Source: Gautieria morchelliformis
Lineage: Eukaryota > Basidiomycota > Agaricomycetes > Gomphales > Gomphaceae
Direction: 5' to 3'
Assembly (NCBI GenBank): GCA_015179125.1
Contig: WHVA01000566.1
Span: 1-64,000 of the forward strand
DNA: 64,000 bases
How positions within the stretch are numbered: position 1 is the first letter of the stretch; each line of letters starts with the position of its first letter. Below the pieces are notes generated by a model. It was not told the DNA's origin and did not search any database. It saw only the letters and a program-made list of their open reading frames with translations. This document shows, piece by piece, positions 10,616 to 23,561 of the stretch. The translations under genes and the position numbers were made by a program.

Positions 10616-11870
10616 ACCTCCATGGAAATACGCCTTGATCGGTGGCGGGGGACATCCGTATCGTTCGGACGTTTGATTGGGCACAAGACAGGCCTGCGCA
10701 TTGGTGAGTAGGACTGCCACTCGGTATAGCAAGCCGCATGGATTGCTGAGGATCTTGTGCTTCCAGTAGCAGTGGAGATAGGGCCAATCTTGCAAGGCGA
10801 GTCCAAAACCGTGTTCGACTGAGATACGTACACCTCCCATTGCCATATTCCACACACGCTCTTCCCGTGTCAAGGTGTCCCCACCACTGAATGGACTCAG
10901 GAGGTAGGGGCTGACCGAATAGGCCGAGTCCCCATACACCTGAAAGAAACGGTGCTCTGGGGGATCGTCGGGGGTGGACCCTGGCTGGATCGCCAGGCTC
11001 TTGATCTTGTTGAGTAGTCCACTCTCCTTAAGAACCCCACTGTCATTCTGGGGGGCCCGGAAAGGGCCAGCGAGGTGCGCAATCAGCCCATTCGGCACAA
11101 TGATCCCTTGAAACTTCATACCATGGCATTTTTTATAGCCTATGTAAACCAAATCTTGGTTAGTTCCAGGGCAGCAGGTTTGTCTTATCGTACAATCGAT
11201 AAATCCGAAAACAGAGTGGGTGGGAGCACCGAATGCATGGAGGGCATCAGCATACATGCGTAAGTTGGCCGGACTGAGCAGGCCCTCATGATCCCAATCC
11301 AACAGGTGGCCCCACCGTGAATTGATGAAACTAGCTGTTTCATTCACGATCTGAGAGATGGCCGGCTGCGGCTGTGCGTACTTGGTTGCCAGCGACCAGA
11401 GATCCTCAGGACTCCGGAGCCGTGCACAGAGAAGTGCCAGGGACTTGAGAGCTGTTGCGCGGTACCCAGATCGGGTGATCAACGGTCCTGGGAGCTCTAG
11501 CAAGTTGCTGAGATGAGAGAGCTCCTGCAATGAAAACCTGATGTGCATCAGCTGGTAAGTCCACAAACATCAAGGGCCAAGGAACTCACCTAAACCTCCA
11601 GACACACTCTGCCTCACTCAGCCCCTCCAAGTAGTCCTCTGTGATCCAATGTCCCCCTATCTCTGGTTGCGGCTTGAAGGGGCGATCCCCGAGAGACAGT
11701 GTGTGTGCTGCACCAATTGACCGTAACCGTGAGTCTTGCTCCTCAGGGAGCGAGTTGAAAGTCGATTGGACGTTGAGAACGTAGGGAACGAGGGTCGCCA
11801 GCAGCAGACATTTCTTGGACACGTCGACAGGCATGAGGGAGAGATTGCGTCGGAACACGTGCCAGGTCAC
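10607..11870 (-). CDS. PIF/Harbinger DDE transposase (two exons)
   Basis: Exon 1 runs 11870-11590 and exon 2 runs 11540-10607. The 49-bp intron between them has GTGAG and CAG ends and keeps the frame, splitting an AGG codon. The chain is about 390-404 residues. The IS5/Harbinger-type catalytic residues are visible: first Asp in FGFIDCTIRQ, second Asp in VYGDSAY, and Glu in VRISVEHGFG. The first in-frame ATG is near 11834 (MPVDVSKK); codons upstream to a stop suggest either that start or a missing upstream exon. It would cut and rejoin the 20-bp inverted repeats. No internal stop is seen, so activity is possible if a partner protein is supplied from elsewhere. Confidence 0.85.
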
Positions 11871-12139
11871 ATGGTCTGACTAATTAGCTGCCACTTTTGG
11901 AAAAGCTAGTTTTTCAGCGCTTAAATTATGGGATGATAATAATTATTATAGGACTTGATATAATATCAGCCAACATATACTCTCTACTATTGATGCACAC
12001 TGCTGTAATAAGTATTGAATGTGGGTCTTGATTCTAGCTTCAGTAGAATTAACACTTGACCAGCGTATAGCCTAGCTAGCGCAATGTGTAGTGTTGGCCT
12101 GCCAGTGTCAAAGGATGCTCAGGCATATATGAGATTATG

Positions 12140-14602
12140 CTACGGGTCTAGCATGCACACGACCGTTGCCTGAAGTACCAACGGCAAGTACACTATGCAA
12201 ACGAATGGTGCGAACCAGACGCCCAAAACCTGCCAATCCCATATAGACTGAGACATTGGCGTCGCGAGTAACGTCCACCAAATGGGGAACAGTAATATAA
12301 AATACGACATGGCTTTGGCCATCTTCGACGTAAGGCCTATTGTCGGCGAGGATATAGATAGCGGTATTCCGAGTAGGATAACGAGGAAAGCTGCGAGAGA
12401 AAAGTTGAGCACAGATGTAATGGATATGACTGTAGATGCGAAGCAGAGATTGAACGCTTTGAGAAGAGAAGACAGCGGCGCCGGAGAAGGTTCGTCATGC
12501 TGCGAGTTTGTGGGCTGGTCAGAAGTGAGGAGCGCGGAGAGGATACTGAAGACGATGAGGGAAAGGGGAATAATAGGTAGATAAGTAGTTTTCTGGCAGT
12601 CACGTGTTACCATCGCACAGCCAACAATAAAAATACGGAGACTGACGTCTGTTCTTGTCAAAAACCAGGAATTTGTTACCACAAAGAACGTGATCCCGCC
12701 GACAACATGAGTCGCTAGCATGACGACAAGCGGAATGATAACATTCCTACGACGCGTTTTCCATTTGGGCGCCTTCCCTGCAGGCCCGTGGTTGACCTTT
12801 TCAGAAGACCACTGTTGCTTGACCCAGCCCGCATCTACCCACACACGCAGCCCACCAAACATCATTGCCACGCTAACGATTACCGCGCTGGGGAGATATT
12901 GACCAAATTTTAGGAATGTCCCGGGACCAGTGAGAACGTAGAAAAAGAAGGAAGCGTGAAGGCGCTCTAATAGATTGTTCATTGTGCGGAGAGTAGATTC
13001 AATTACTCTACCAACAATAAATAAGTCAGACATCATGGGCAATAAACATGATATACTTGCCGACCAAGAGCATGAAAACCGTGAGGCCCTGTTGCTGGCA
13101 CAGCAAAAACCGTGATAGCGTCAATTCGGAAACTATACCATGGTTAGAATCGGGCTGAAACAGGAAGAAAAATCTCAAGCACCGGTGAAACAGACCATGT
13201 ACCCCGCTAGCCCTCCCCAACGCCTGATATCGAACATGCCGAATAACATTGCGTGCACGTCTGGCGTACTCCTTTATGTACGCCTGTCGACTGAGAAGCT
13301 GTGGCAACCAGCGAGAAATAATGGAGTCCATCTGTTCCTCCACATGATCATATACGACCACTGGGACACCTCCTGTGTGGGTAGAGATGATATGGAAACT
13401 GTTCATCAAGTCCTGGTTGGGTAAACGGCCATTGAGCCCCTCTACGTAACGGTAATTATTACCAGATCATTTCGAAGTAGGAAGTCGCACCATAGAAGAT
13501 GCCTAGATGGGAAAAGGAGTGACCAGGATAATCAATGGCGAGGGCCGTCCAAATCACACCCGAGTGAAGCTTAATGGGTTCAGCATCCAGATCTAAAGAG
13601 CGCAATGAGCTACAAAAATCTGAGAATAGTTTATGCGACTGACTGGATTGGTCAAGCCCATGATAAGCCCCCAACCAGGCCTGCATGCCATCCATATATC
13701 CGTCGCCAACGATGAAAATAATATCCTTTGCCCAAAGAGAGTATCCTGTGTGACATATTTGTATGTGTGATTAAATGTGCTAAGGGCAGACTTCACACTT
13801 TTCAGATACGCAGCCAGTGACAAAACTGTTGCAATGCCCCGTAAATTCGGGCCTGCGGTCAAACTTATCCAAGATGCCGCGATCACGATGGCTTCTGTTC
13901 CCGAAGTACGAGGAGCGGATAGTACGCCGTATGTATTTATACCGTCTAAGGTCTACAATTGGTATATGAGTGATCCGATGGTCGTCGCTACCTGAACTAA
14001 GTTACAAACCATTGTTCCGGTTTTGAACGAGTAGGCCTGAGTGGCAGCCGGAATTCCAAGCTCTGAGAAAACTGACCTTAAAAAGGAAGATTTCCTACAT
14101 GGTAATTTGTCAAGTTTGAAACGGTAGATATCATGTAAAAAGACTCACTCCACACTGGAGGCGTTTTGGTCGCGCAGTTGTTCTAGATGGCCAAGGTAGA
14201 CATCTGCGGAATGCACATCATCCCAAGACCAGTATGTGTTTACCTGAAGAAATGTTCCAGACCGTTAATACTATGCTTAATGTGTGCGCATTGTGCTCAC
14301 CTGGCCAGGTTGTAATGCATTTTCATCAATGTAAATGCCTCTCCCGAGTTGAGGCGAAGGTAACATTAACATCCATGAGTATCCCAAGATAAATAGAAAG
14401 ATTCTAAAGTAGTAGGAACAAGTGAGAAGTACTAATCAGCCAGAAACTCCATACCTTACCGTATGACTGGCAGGGCCCGGTATATACCACGCTCCATAGC
14501 TTTGCGCCTACGCTGCTTTTTGGAAAGAGACACAGCGTCTGCGTCAGCAGGCGGTTGCTGGCCCCGAGGCCCTCTCAAACGGGCCTGTATTCGAGCTAAC
14601 AT
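12140..14602 (-). CDS. GAA1: GPI transamidase subunit Gaa1
   Basis: Gaa1 is an ER-membrane subunit of the GPI transamidase, which swaps the C-terminal signal of precursor proteins for a GPI anchor. The start is at 14602 (MLARIQARLRGPRG). A 143-bp first exon and a following exon encode the first membrane helix and the lumenal start (RGIYIDENALQPGQ). Further exons give the M28-peptidase-like lumenal domain: ASWISLTAGPNLRGIA, DGYMDGMQAWLGAYHG, SGVIWTALAIDYPG and NSFHIISTHTGGVPV. The last large exon (about 13000-12140) has ERLHASFFFYVLTGP, LPSAVIVSVAMMFGG and at least six hydrophobic segments, and ends at stop 12140-12142. Introns are 50-70 bp. The gene is head-to-head with the USP gene, about 150 bp apart, so they may share a promoter region. 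No lesion seen. Confidence 0.9.
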
Positions 14603-14753
14603 TGACCGTTGAAGCTTGAAGTCGAGTCCCCGCTAGAGTAAGCGCTTGGAGTTATGACGCTGGCTACCGTGCACGTGATACGCGACAGTCTTGTTTTTAA
14701 CCCCACTGGATTTTACGCGTTCCAGTGGTACCTCACGCGCTTACTTTCTTCCC
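14603..14753. promoter_or_regulatory. bidirectional intergenic region GAA1 / USP48-type gene
   Basis: Only about 150 bp separate the two divergent start codons, so both promoters must lie here or overlap the first exons. It contains gcacgtgat, an E-box-like site (near 14670). No clear TATA box. Confidence 0.5.
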
Positions 14754-17700
14754 ATGGTTGTAGGTGCAACCCGGAAACGGCCCCCCGGCAAAGGTCTTCC
14801 TACTGGAGAGCGTCTTAGACGTGATAAACTTGCTGGCGCTGAACTTTACTCACAGTGGGGCTGGGTGTCAAGGATCTCTGATCCATCCTTGATAACTGAT
14901 GAACATCTCTTTGCGGCATGCGGTTTCCAGGAGAATTCTGGGAAGCCTATATGCAAAAATAAGTACATAGGGTCAGACGTCTTGGACGACAAGGAGTGCA
15001 GGGTGGATGTGGTACAAAGTGGAATTAAACCGGTGGCTAGGGAAGATGAAGACGACGTTATCATTATCTCGAGCGACGAGGAGCAGTCTATCTGTAACAA
15101 GAAGCGATGCAAGGAAAACCCTCATTGTCTTAACTATTTGGGACAGGACAAGCTGGAATCCCAAGGTCTGTTCGACCGATGTATCATTATTTATGTAGTC
15201 TTATTTTTCTGACTCGTAGATGCTGCACTTGCGACCTTCCTGAACCTGTCCTCTCTTGGGAAAAGTCCTCTAGATAACGCACGCGAGCCTGATCTTCCGG
15301 TCGGTCTCAAGGTAACGATTCGTTTCCTGCAGTAGATGGCGCGTGTTTGATGATGTACAATCGTGCGGCAGAATCTTGGGGCAACTTGTTATGCCAATGC
15401 TTTCATCCAGGAAAGATGTCTGGGACATTCCATTGTGGTCTCATCAACTTATACCTCATTGCGCCTTCCTTTTCCCAGGTTTGGTTCCAGGATCATGCTT
15501 TTCGTGACGGTGTTTATAAATGTAAGCCCTCTCAAGAGGAAGGAAGGGAGCTCGAGGTGAGTCGCAAGGGCCACGAATGTCAACCACGCATTTACAGCAT
15601 TATCTGGAGGAGTCCCCAATCTTTCAACTGCAAGTGACATTTGCTGCCCTCCAAGAGAGTACCCAGAATGTATTCAACCCCATCAAACTTGTGGAGAGTT
15701 TACAGCTGAGAGCTTCAGAGCAGCAAGATGCTCAGGAGTATGTTCCCTTGCGTAGTATATATTGTAGAGTGTGACACTAACCATGCAAAGATTTTCAAAG
15801 CTCTTTATGTCTCATCTGGCCACTGAGTTCGAAAAGCAGGCTGTACCCTCGCTCAAGACGCTTTTATCAGATCAGGTGTGGTTCTTAAGACCATGTTGCC
15901 ACAGCACCGCTCTAACCGGTGATATAACTTCAGTTTGAAGGAAAATTGACTTACGGGACCATATGTCAGGAATGTCGTCAACGTTCTGAGAGGGATACCA
16001 ACTTTTTGGAACTGGAGATTAACCTTGAGGTGTGAACGAGCCTTTGGGCTGGCATTGTACTGCACTTCTGACGTGCGTATACAGACCAATGCAAAACTCG
16101 AGGAGCGAGTCAAAGCTCTTCTGCAATCGGAAGAACTCACTGATGACAACAAGTATGCTCCTATATGTTTTCCGGATGTTGTCCCACACCTGACATCGCC
16201 AGGTACTATTGCACACGATGTGACGGTCTGCAGAATGCCACCCGCTACACAAAGCTTCGTCGGTTACCTCCCGTTCGTGACGTTTTTTTTTTTTCCAACA
16301 TGCAACTTCCCTTCGTTATGAAGTCGACAAGGACTAATTATTCATGCGATACTCATTTTATTAGGTCCTTCATTTTTCTGTCCTTCGCTTCGTCTTTGAC
16401 GTAGCGAGCCTTTCTCGGAAGAAGTCCAAACAGGCTATCCAATTTCCTTCCACTCTAGACATGTCGCCTTTCGTTGATGCGACAGCCCCTGATAGTTCTG
16501 ACACAGTGCAACTTCCAACGAAACGACGACGTTCTGATTCTATAGAGGCAACAGACTTGATATATGAATTGCGAGGCGTACTGCTACACAAAGGGTCTTC
16601 TGCGTATCACGGGCACTATGAGGCACAAGTCTTCGATGTCATGTACGTACTTTCACAGCGATGTACCATTTGACGTAGGCTATTGCGCAGTCACTGAATT
16701 GAATTTGTGTTAGTACTAGGCAATTCTATCAGTTCAACGACGAGACCGTGACCCCAATTCGTTCCTTGCAGTCCAAGAATGATTTTTCGACTGGCCACAT
16801 AAATGCCGGGGATGGGAAGTAAGATACTTGTTATACCATCTTATCCAGCTCACGAGTCCAGATCTTCCAGCAAATCTACTGCAGCCAACAAAAGGCGCCG
16901 GACGTACTCAAGGAAGAAGGGACGAGTCGATGACAGTGATAGTGAGATAGAGAAGTACAAATTTGTCTTGTCACGGTAACTATATGTGAACATTCACTCA
17001 TGGTGCATTGCAGCAATGGTCTCGAAGTAGCTTATACCCCCAGTTACATATCCTCTAAGGACGCGTATATGCTTGTTTATGCCAGACGTCAGCCGGGACC
17101 TTCAGATAAAGGATGTCACCCGTTGCCTAAACCTCCACCTCAAGCTCGTGAGCGAGTTGAGGATCTGAACAAGTCGCACGACGTCGCGTGTGCTTCTTAT
17201 ATGGAGAGGTTTGCTAAGTTCATTATCTGTGGCTAATAATTGGTTTTAATATTTCATTTGAGAGAGAAAAATCTCACCATGACGTTCAAGCTCATGCAGC
17301 AAAAGAAAAGGGACATCTACCGTCATTGGCAGATTCATGACTTTGGAGAAGTGAGTTGCATATCTGAGTTGCATCCGAAGGTGAAATCTTATAGCCAGTA
17401 GGAATCTGCTGTTATCAGCCGAGGCGCACTTGAAGACTGGCTTGCCAAGGATGTTGCCAGTCCCAAAAACAAAGAGCCTCCGAGTGGTCCTCGTCGCCAT
17501 CCACTATCCACAAGCTCTTCCAGGCAGTCATCACAAACAGCAGATGTAATTAGTGAGGACTTTGATCGATTGGAATCATCACCGGATCGGCTCGCATCTC
17601 CCGTGACACATTTACAACGTCTGGATAATTCATCAACAATATGTAACCATGGTGCGCTGGATCCCCGGAAAGTGGGTGACATGAAGAGGATAACGAAGGT

Positions 17701-19669
17701 ATGGTGGCAACTTCGAGGATGATCCAGTACCATTGACCCTTTGTCCTGTTTTGATCAGGATGCTATGAGGTTCATTCGTACTAATACCAACTGCTATTTC
17801 GACCCAGAAATGACTACCCAGGATATTTGCCGCTCTTGTGTGAGAGATATCTTCGTAGGTGCGTCAAGGTATTGCGATTCACTTTCAACCCAACCCGATT
17901 ATTTTGCTAGAGAAGCGGTATGCATTGGATCATTCTAGTTATGTTAGGCGGTTCGATGAGATCTGTGAATCCGATAACACTATGGAAGGTGCATGGGTCT
18001 CCAAAGTATGGCTAAAAGGTGATCTCCTATTCGACTCTACTATCAGTTTGTAACGTTCTAAAGAACATCATAGATTGGCGGCAAGACAAGCCAAAGATGC
18101 ATAAAGCAGGGGAAATAGATCCCGCTCCAGATGCGCTGGCGTACGCTGATCATGTTCAGTGCGTGCATGGTCAACTATCGCACTCGTCCTCGTCGCGAAA
18201 GTGGATCAATGGAATGGTATCAGATTTCAGTCTATCAAGCTTTCTAGCACACTGACAGCTATTAGGCGGCCACTTATCTTCAATCCCTGTTCCCAACCTG
18301 GAGTCCCATAATTTCAAGCATTGATCACCCTCGTGCATCATGCTCGGCGTGCAACAAAGAATTGTTATTGTCAAAAGAAACGAGGCAGGAACTCAAGCAA
18401 CAGGTCGATCGCGAAAAGGCAAGTTGATAAATATGTAGGTGACGAGCCATCTGACAATTTCCATCGACATTAGGACAGACTCAGAAGCATCACTTCTGCC
18501 GTTGAATTGGACATGGACCCAGATGTCGTTCCTGGAGTTAGCCAAGCTATCGTCCCTGCGGAATTCTTACGCCAATGGCATGCATGGATCAGTCGTCCAC
18601 AAGAGAACGCTCGCCCCGGCACTATCGACAATACTTGGCTTATTTGCCAACATAAACGTTTAATTATTGATCCTAGCGTGCCTCAAGACCTCAGGAAGTT
18701 GCTCTCACTTGTTTCGCTTGCTGATTGGGAAATACTCCAAAACCTGTAAGTTTTACATTACGCTCACATACGGACCTTACAAGGCAGGCTTCTAGATATG
18801 GCGGGGGTCCATTGATACGTGTGACAGGTCTTGCACGCCCGAGTCAAGAATCCGAGGCTACTTCAGCTGTGACTCACGACTTTGAAGTTTGTCAAGAATG
18901 TCGCAGTGAAAGGCACGTCATATTTGCTTTTCCAATCACCTTGTGGCAAACTTCTATGGCAGGTTAAGCAACTTTGAAACCGCCACCATTATGGTGCGGA
19001 TGCTTGGTGTGGAGTTAGACCCCACTGAGGAAGATGGCCTGAAGGACGAGGACGTATTTCCTGTCGCGTCGCGGAAGCAAATCAATGGCACGTCTGAACA
19101 CCATACCAGCCAGTCACATACGCCTGGCAAGCCCTTGCGGACATCCAGTAGACTTCGAAAATCCAAGCAGAGAGCTGACCGAAAGTATGTTACAATTCGG
19201 AAGTCCTCGACGGTCAAGGATATCAAGATAGCGGTGAGGATTACTAGCGCTGTAGCGTGCAGCATCAAAGTTGAGCTCAAGCCCTTAGTTGCACGAGGAA
19301 TTTAATATACCAACCATCTGCCAACGATTGTATTTCAAGAACCAGGAGCTCTCCAACAATCTAGACACGGTGGCCTCTCTTGGCATCCTCGCCAATGATA
19401 CCCTCGAATTGCGCGAGGAAAAGGAGAACGACGATGCACTAACTTCGGACGTGGAACCATGTAGTCGGGAACCACGGAAAGAAGGTCGGGCTTTCGGAGG
19501 GACTATATTAAGCGGGATCTCCAAAACAGAAAAGCCCTCCAGTGAAGCCGATCGCCATTCCTCTCCAGTGACGCCCAACCCGAACCATTGTCCAGTATGT
19601 ACCTTCATCAATCCGGATGACCTAGTCATCTGTTCCATGTGTGGCTCGAAGACCGAAGTCGAAGGTTAA
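14754..19669 (+). CDS. USP48-type ubiquitin carboxyl-terminal hydrolase
   Basis: A cysteine protease that removes ubiquitin from proteins. Approximate early exons are 14754-15165, 15220-15311, 15372-15410, 15479-15556, 15598-15737, 15791-15875, 15934-16029, 16085-16152 and 16203 onward, with more to the stop at 19669. The Cys box is GLK/NLGATCYANAFIQ across an intron. The QQDAQE box, a Cys-x2-Cys pair before RYYCTRC, and the His box SAYHGHYEAQV followed by FYQFNDETV complete the catalytic domain. Next come KRRR-type nuclear signals, a region resembling DUSP-type modules, a C-terminal ubiquitin-like fold (about 19100-19430, IRKSSTVKDIKIA then LEL) and a RanBP2-type zinc finger (CPVCTFINPDDLVICSMCG). 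This order fits USP48/plant UBP26 plus a C-terminal zinc finger. The junction after FIQ lacks a GT donor (see findings). Confidence 0.85.
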
Positions 19670-19985
19670 GGCAGTCTACTTCAAATCGGACGTACTGTTA
19701 TCACTGTTATCGCTGTCTATTTGTTTTTTTGCGTCAGTTTCTATCTCGCCGTCAGTGTTCCACATAATGTTTGTACTTTTAACTATTATATCACCGTAAC
19801 CATAATCCCAAAAAAAAAAAAGAGTTTGAACGAAGAGATGAAACGTGGTCCATGAAGGTACAGAAGATGATCGTGACTTCTAGAGGAGCAGCAACATGCG
19901 AACCAATGATACAGAGCATCCATGACATGATGCGCAAGGCAACACAAGAACCAGGAAGAACAATATTAACCCGGAAAGGAAGGAG
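19670..19985. other. convergent 3' intergenic region
   Basis: AT-rich spacer between the stop codons of the USP-type gene and the next minus-strand gene, with a poly-A run at 19807-19820. No gene seen. Confidence 0.6.
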
Positions 19986-19987
19986 GC

Positions 19988-22900
19988 TCACGGCGGCATG
20001 AGGCCCGTCATAGGATAGTCGGAAAGAATGGGCAATTCGGCCGGGAACGTGGGCCCGTCTAATGCGGCTGATGAGGTAGGCACATGCCGCACCACATCAG
20101 GAGCCAACGGGTATTGGGAGGGGTCAGGAATAGATGGCGTCACCGGCTGCGTGTTTCGCTGGATAATGGTTTCCGCTGTAAGCATAACGTCGATCGGCGA
20201 AGTCAACGTGTTTGTTTGTTCCACGGCCTGCGCAACCGCCGTTTTAGTTGCGCTTGAGACCTCGTGCATGGTAACTTCCTGCATCCCAGAATTGTACTCG
20301 GCAGGGATACCGGTCGCCATCTGTATAACCGCGGAATGATCAGCGGCGACCTTGTGCAAGGCACAGAGCACAACGTCCGTCCCGGCACGAGCAAGAGCAT
20401 TAGAGGCGTTTGTAGGTTGTTCGGAGGCCGCATGGGACGGTGCCGACAGCGCGTCATTGATGGCGTGCGCGGTCACCGTGAGGACCTGCTCCTGTCTGGT
20501 GAGGAATGTCTGGAGCTGAATTTGCTGCTCCGGATCTGGGTTTGGGGCGGCTTGGACAGAGTGCGCCTCGATTGATACCGCTTTTATAGCCCTACAAAGA
20601 GGACGCGTGAGCTACAGGAAAAGCATTGTAGAGACATGTGTACTCTGTGACGACGGTCAGGGCCTCCTGGTACGGTGCTGGAGTTGCTTGAGAAGTGGGC
20701 TGTGGAACGGGTCTTCTGACACAAACTATGTCAGCCGAGCTATCATATGGTACGCCCTACGGACCTTGTTAAGTGATTTGAGGTCGTCTGAGGGACCACA
20801 GGATCGCTAACCCCCCTGCGGTCGCCAATGAGTGACGGGCGTCGAGTCCCCATGTACGCACTGGGATCGTCACGGGAGAGAGGCGCCACAGAGAGGAAGT
20901 ATTTTTGAGAAAGGGCAACCTCTTTTCCCTCCTGCATGAACTAAAGACGGTTAGTAGAGACGGACCAGGATATGGTACAATATGCTCACCCGTGCCTCAA
21001 CCACGATCTCCGTACTCAACGTGTCCGAGCTAGGAGTCCCAGATAAAACATCTCCGTTCCAGGCCAACCATGGGGCTAAGGAAGGACTACTGAATTTAAC
21101 TTGAAGGTTACTTCTCGAAGCTTGAGGGTCCCATACGCGGGGGCGGAACTGCCACTTTAGGCCGACGTATGCAACGCCAGGGAAGGAACCTGCTATCTTG
21201 CGCCTGAATGGACGGAAGAGCCAACCACCCTCAGGCGCCTTTTTCGCGTCGATGTTCCAAATGTGATTGCCCTTCGACTTGGCCTTTTTACCATCTTCGT
21301 TGAAGCGGGAGATGTAGGGATTCGTCCACAGGTAGTGTCGGACCTGAATGATGACGTGAGAAAACTGCACATAAGATGAGGCCTAGGTACGGACCTTTTT
21401 CATTGGTATGACGTCCTCAGAAAGACCCTGCCTCGCCAACTATAGTGACGACTTAGTACCACTTGAATGCCAGGATACTTGCCAGGATACGTGCCTCCTC
21501 CAAGAACCCGTTTGTAAACGCTTGGATACGAAACTTAAAAGGCCGAAAGTCAGGCGACTCGTCAAGGCGCTGCATCTTCTTGGCCATAAGGGGTTGATGA
21601 ATAGGTTCGCCTTTGCTATCCGTCGCATCAACTCCAGTGCCGAAAAATCAATATGAGGCACACGTCATCCCACAGCAGAGTCAACTCACGATCCGAGCAG
21701 ATCATACTCAAAAATTGAAAGAAAATGCGGTCGACCTCAGTCTTGAGTTCCGGCGGTATCTCATTGTTGGGGTGGTGTATGGTATATCCGTCCCCACGTA
21801 CGCCACCATGGATTCTTCCTGGGGAGTTTTCGCGGTCCGATTCCAAGTCGGGAGAAGAAGATTCTGCGATGCTAACAGACGTTGACGGGCGCGACGGGTC
21901 GATAGTATCCTCTACGCTAGCAGCAGCCACGTTGGACGTAGAAACGTTGTAGGCAAAGGGATAGGCGCCAGAATACGATGCACTTCGACTCGGCCGCGCA
22001 GGTGGTGGGAGAGGTGGGTGACTTGCTGGATGCGTGTGCTGGGGTGGATGGTACGAGGCAGAATGGGGCGAGGAGTCAGGGGGGCCAGGACCGCGGAAGC
22101 GCGGCGCCTGCGCCTGAACTACCGCAACCGGTGGGATGATTCCCTGAAGCGGGCCTGTCAACGATGGATCATTCCAGCCCGTTGGCGGAGGCGCATTTCC
22201 ATTAGCGACTGCTGATGCTTTGGGCGTACTGAGACCAAGAGGGGAGTGGACGGACGGTGCGTGGTGTGTTGAATGCGAATGTGAATGCGAGTGCTGTTGG
22301 GGATGAGGATGCAGCGGCATGTGTGGTTGATGTTGCTGTTTCTGCAGAAGCGCAAGTTGGTGAGCAATCGCAGGGTTGTTCCCATTACCTCCAGCCGAAG
22401 AGTCTGAGCGGGACGATGATGGCGTAGAGAACGTAGTGGACAGCGACATCGGTTCGAGGGGGGGAGCCATGTGTTGCGGCCGTGCCTGATGCGCGGCAAG
22501 GGTGTGATTACCAGATGAAAACGTCTGAGAATGAAGAAGGGGCGGTGGCATGGGCATTTGGGACAAAACTGCGGGAGGTGCCGGGGGTGCCGAAATGGTG
22601 GCAGACGGGGGTCCAGACAATAAGCCCGTCACTTTTGAGCCCGGAGAGCCGGAACTGGAACCTGAGCTGAGAGCTGTGGGGATAGACTCGTCCTTGGGCT
22701 CAAGCTTGAGGGATTTTAATATGCGGTCACCCTGGGCAGAAGCGCAACGTTTTCGAGAAGGGTCTTCGATTGGGGGTTGAAGCTGAGGTGTGGAGCCGCT
22801 GAGGCTAGCCTTTCGAGACGCCGTGTAGCCAGAGGGAGGAGATACCCGATGTGGCTCGGACAATGATGACATAGTGTTAATGGACGGTGGAGAAGTGGAC

Positions 22901-23561
22901 TTGGCATTTGGAATAACAAATGTAGAGACCAGCTCAACGACAGCTTTGAGTTCTGCAATGCGCTGGTTTCCTTCGACATCGCGACCACAAGAGTAGGCCT
23001 CACGAGCGTCCTTGGTGGTACGCATGACTCTGTGCAAGGGCCCCGATGTTAGAAGCTTTGCCATATATGAAAACAATGAATCTAAATGAATTCCATGCAG
23101 TCGAACACGAAGCGTGATACCAGCAGATCCAGGAGAGTGACTCGAAAGGAGCTGATAAGCAGAAGCGGGGGAACATCGTACCTGTCCAGCAAGTTATCGA
23201 CCACCGCCAGCTTTGAATACTGAGTCTCCCCTGCACCCAATGCACTACCTGGCATCTCGACACCTTGGATGTTCCCAAATGATTGAAAACTTTGGACGAA
23301 CTGGCTCGATGTGGCACTGTGCAAAGCAGCTGGCTGACCATCGGGATTTACGACCAACTCCTGGGACGAGAATGACGGTTGTGCATCCATGTTGGACGAG
23401 AGATCCATGGCTGGAGCAGCTCGTCGAGGCTGCGTTGGTGCCTGAGGGAAGAGGTTGAAGGCGGGGAAAGGATCTGGTTTGAGACCGGGACTTGAAGTTG
23501 CGTGGTGGCGGACGTTGCTGGACAGAGGAGACTCAGACTTTTTATTGTCAGTGGTGGGCAT
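19988..23561 (-). CDS. conserved fungal protein with Ig/cadherin-like fold region
   Basis: The start is at 23561 (MPTTDNKKSESPLSS). A long Ser/Pro/His-rich low-complexity exon (23040-21650) follows, including a His-Ser repeat near 22265-22300 and a basic stretch (SRKRCASAQGDRILKSLK). Later exons hold the conserved core: ESPDFRPFKFRIQAFTN (about 21560), YLWTNPYISRF, GNHIWNIDAKKAPEGGW, then VAYVGLKWQFRPRVWDPQ and LAPWLAWNGDVLSGTPSS (21340-21010). The last motif is typical of putative Ig or cadherin-like repeats, where a W-x-LSGTP-type turn recurs. The C-terminal exon (20540-19988) is Gln/Ala-rich. The low-complexity arms suggest a nuclear regulator, but I do not recognise the family by name. 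Several introns are inferred, so exon edges are approximate. Confidence 0.6.

Larger units (their letters stand above)
8855..11989. mobile_element. PIF/Harbinger-type DNA transposon
   Basis: About 3.1 kb bounded by 20-bp terminal inverted repeats at 8855-8874 and 11970-11989, matching at 19 of 20 positions (core agagagtatatgttgg). Inside are a DDE transposase on the minus strand and a Myb/SANT-like partner on the plus strand, the two-gene arrangement typical of PIF/Harbinger. The left flank reads TTA, the expected 3-bp target type, but the right flank reads TTG, so the duplication is imperfect or the exact ends are off. The transposase frame is open while the partner is broken, so the element is probably not autonomous. 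Confidence 0.8.
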
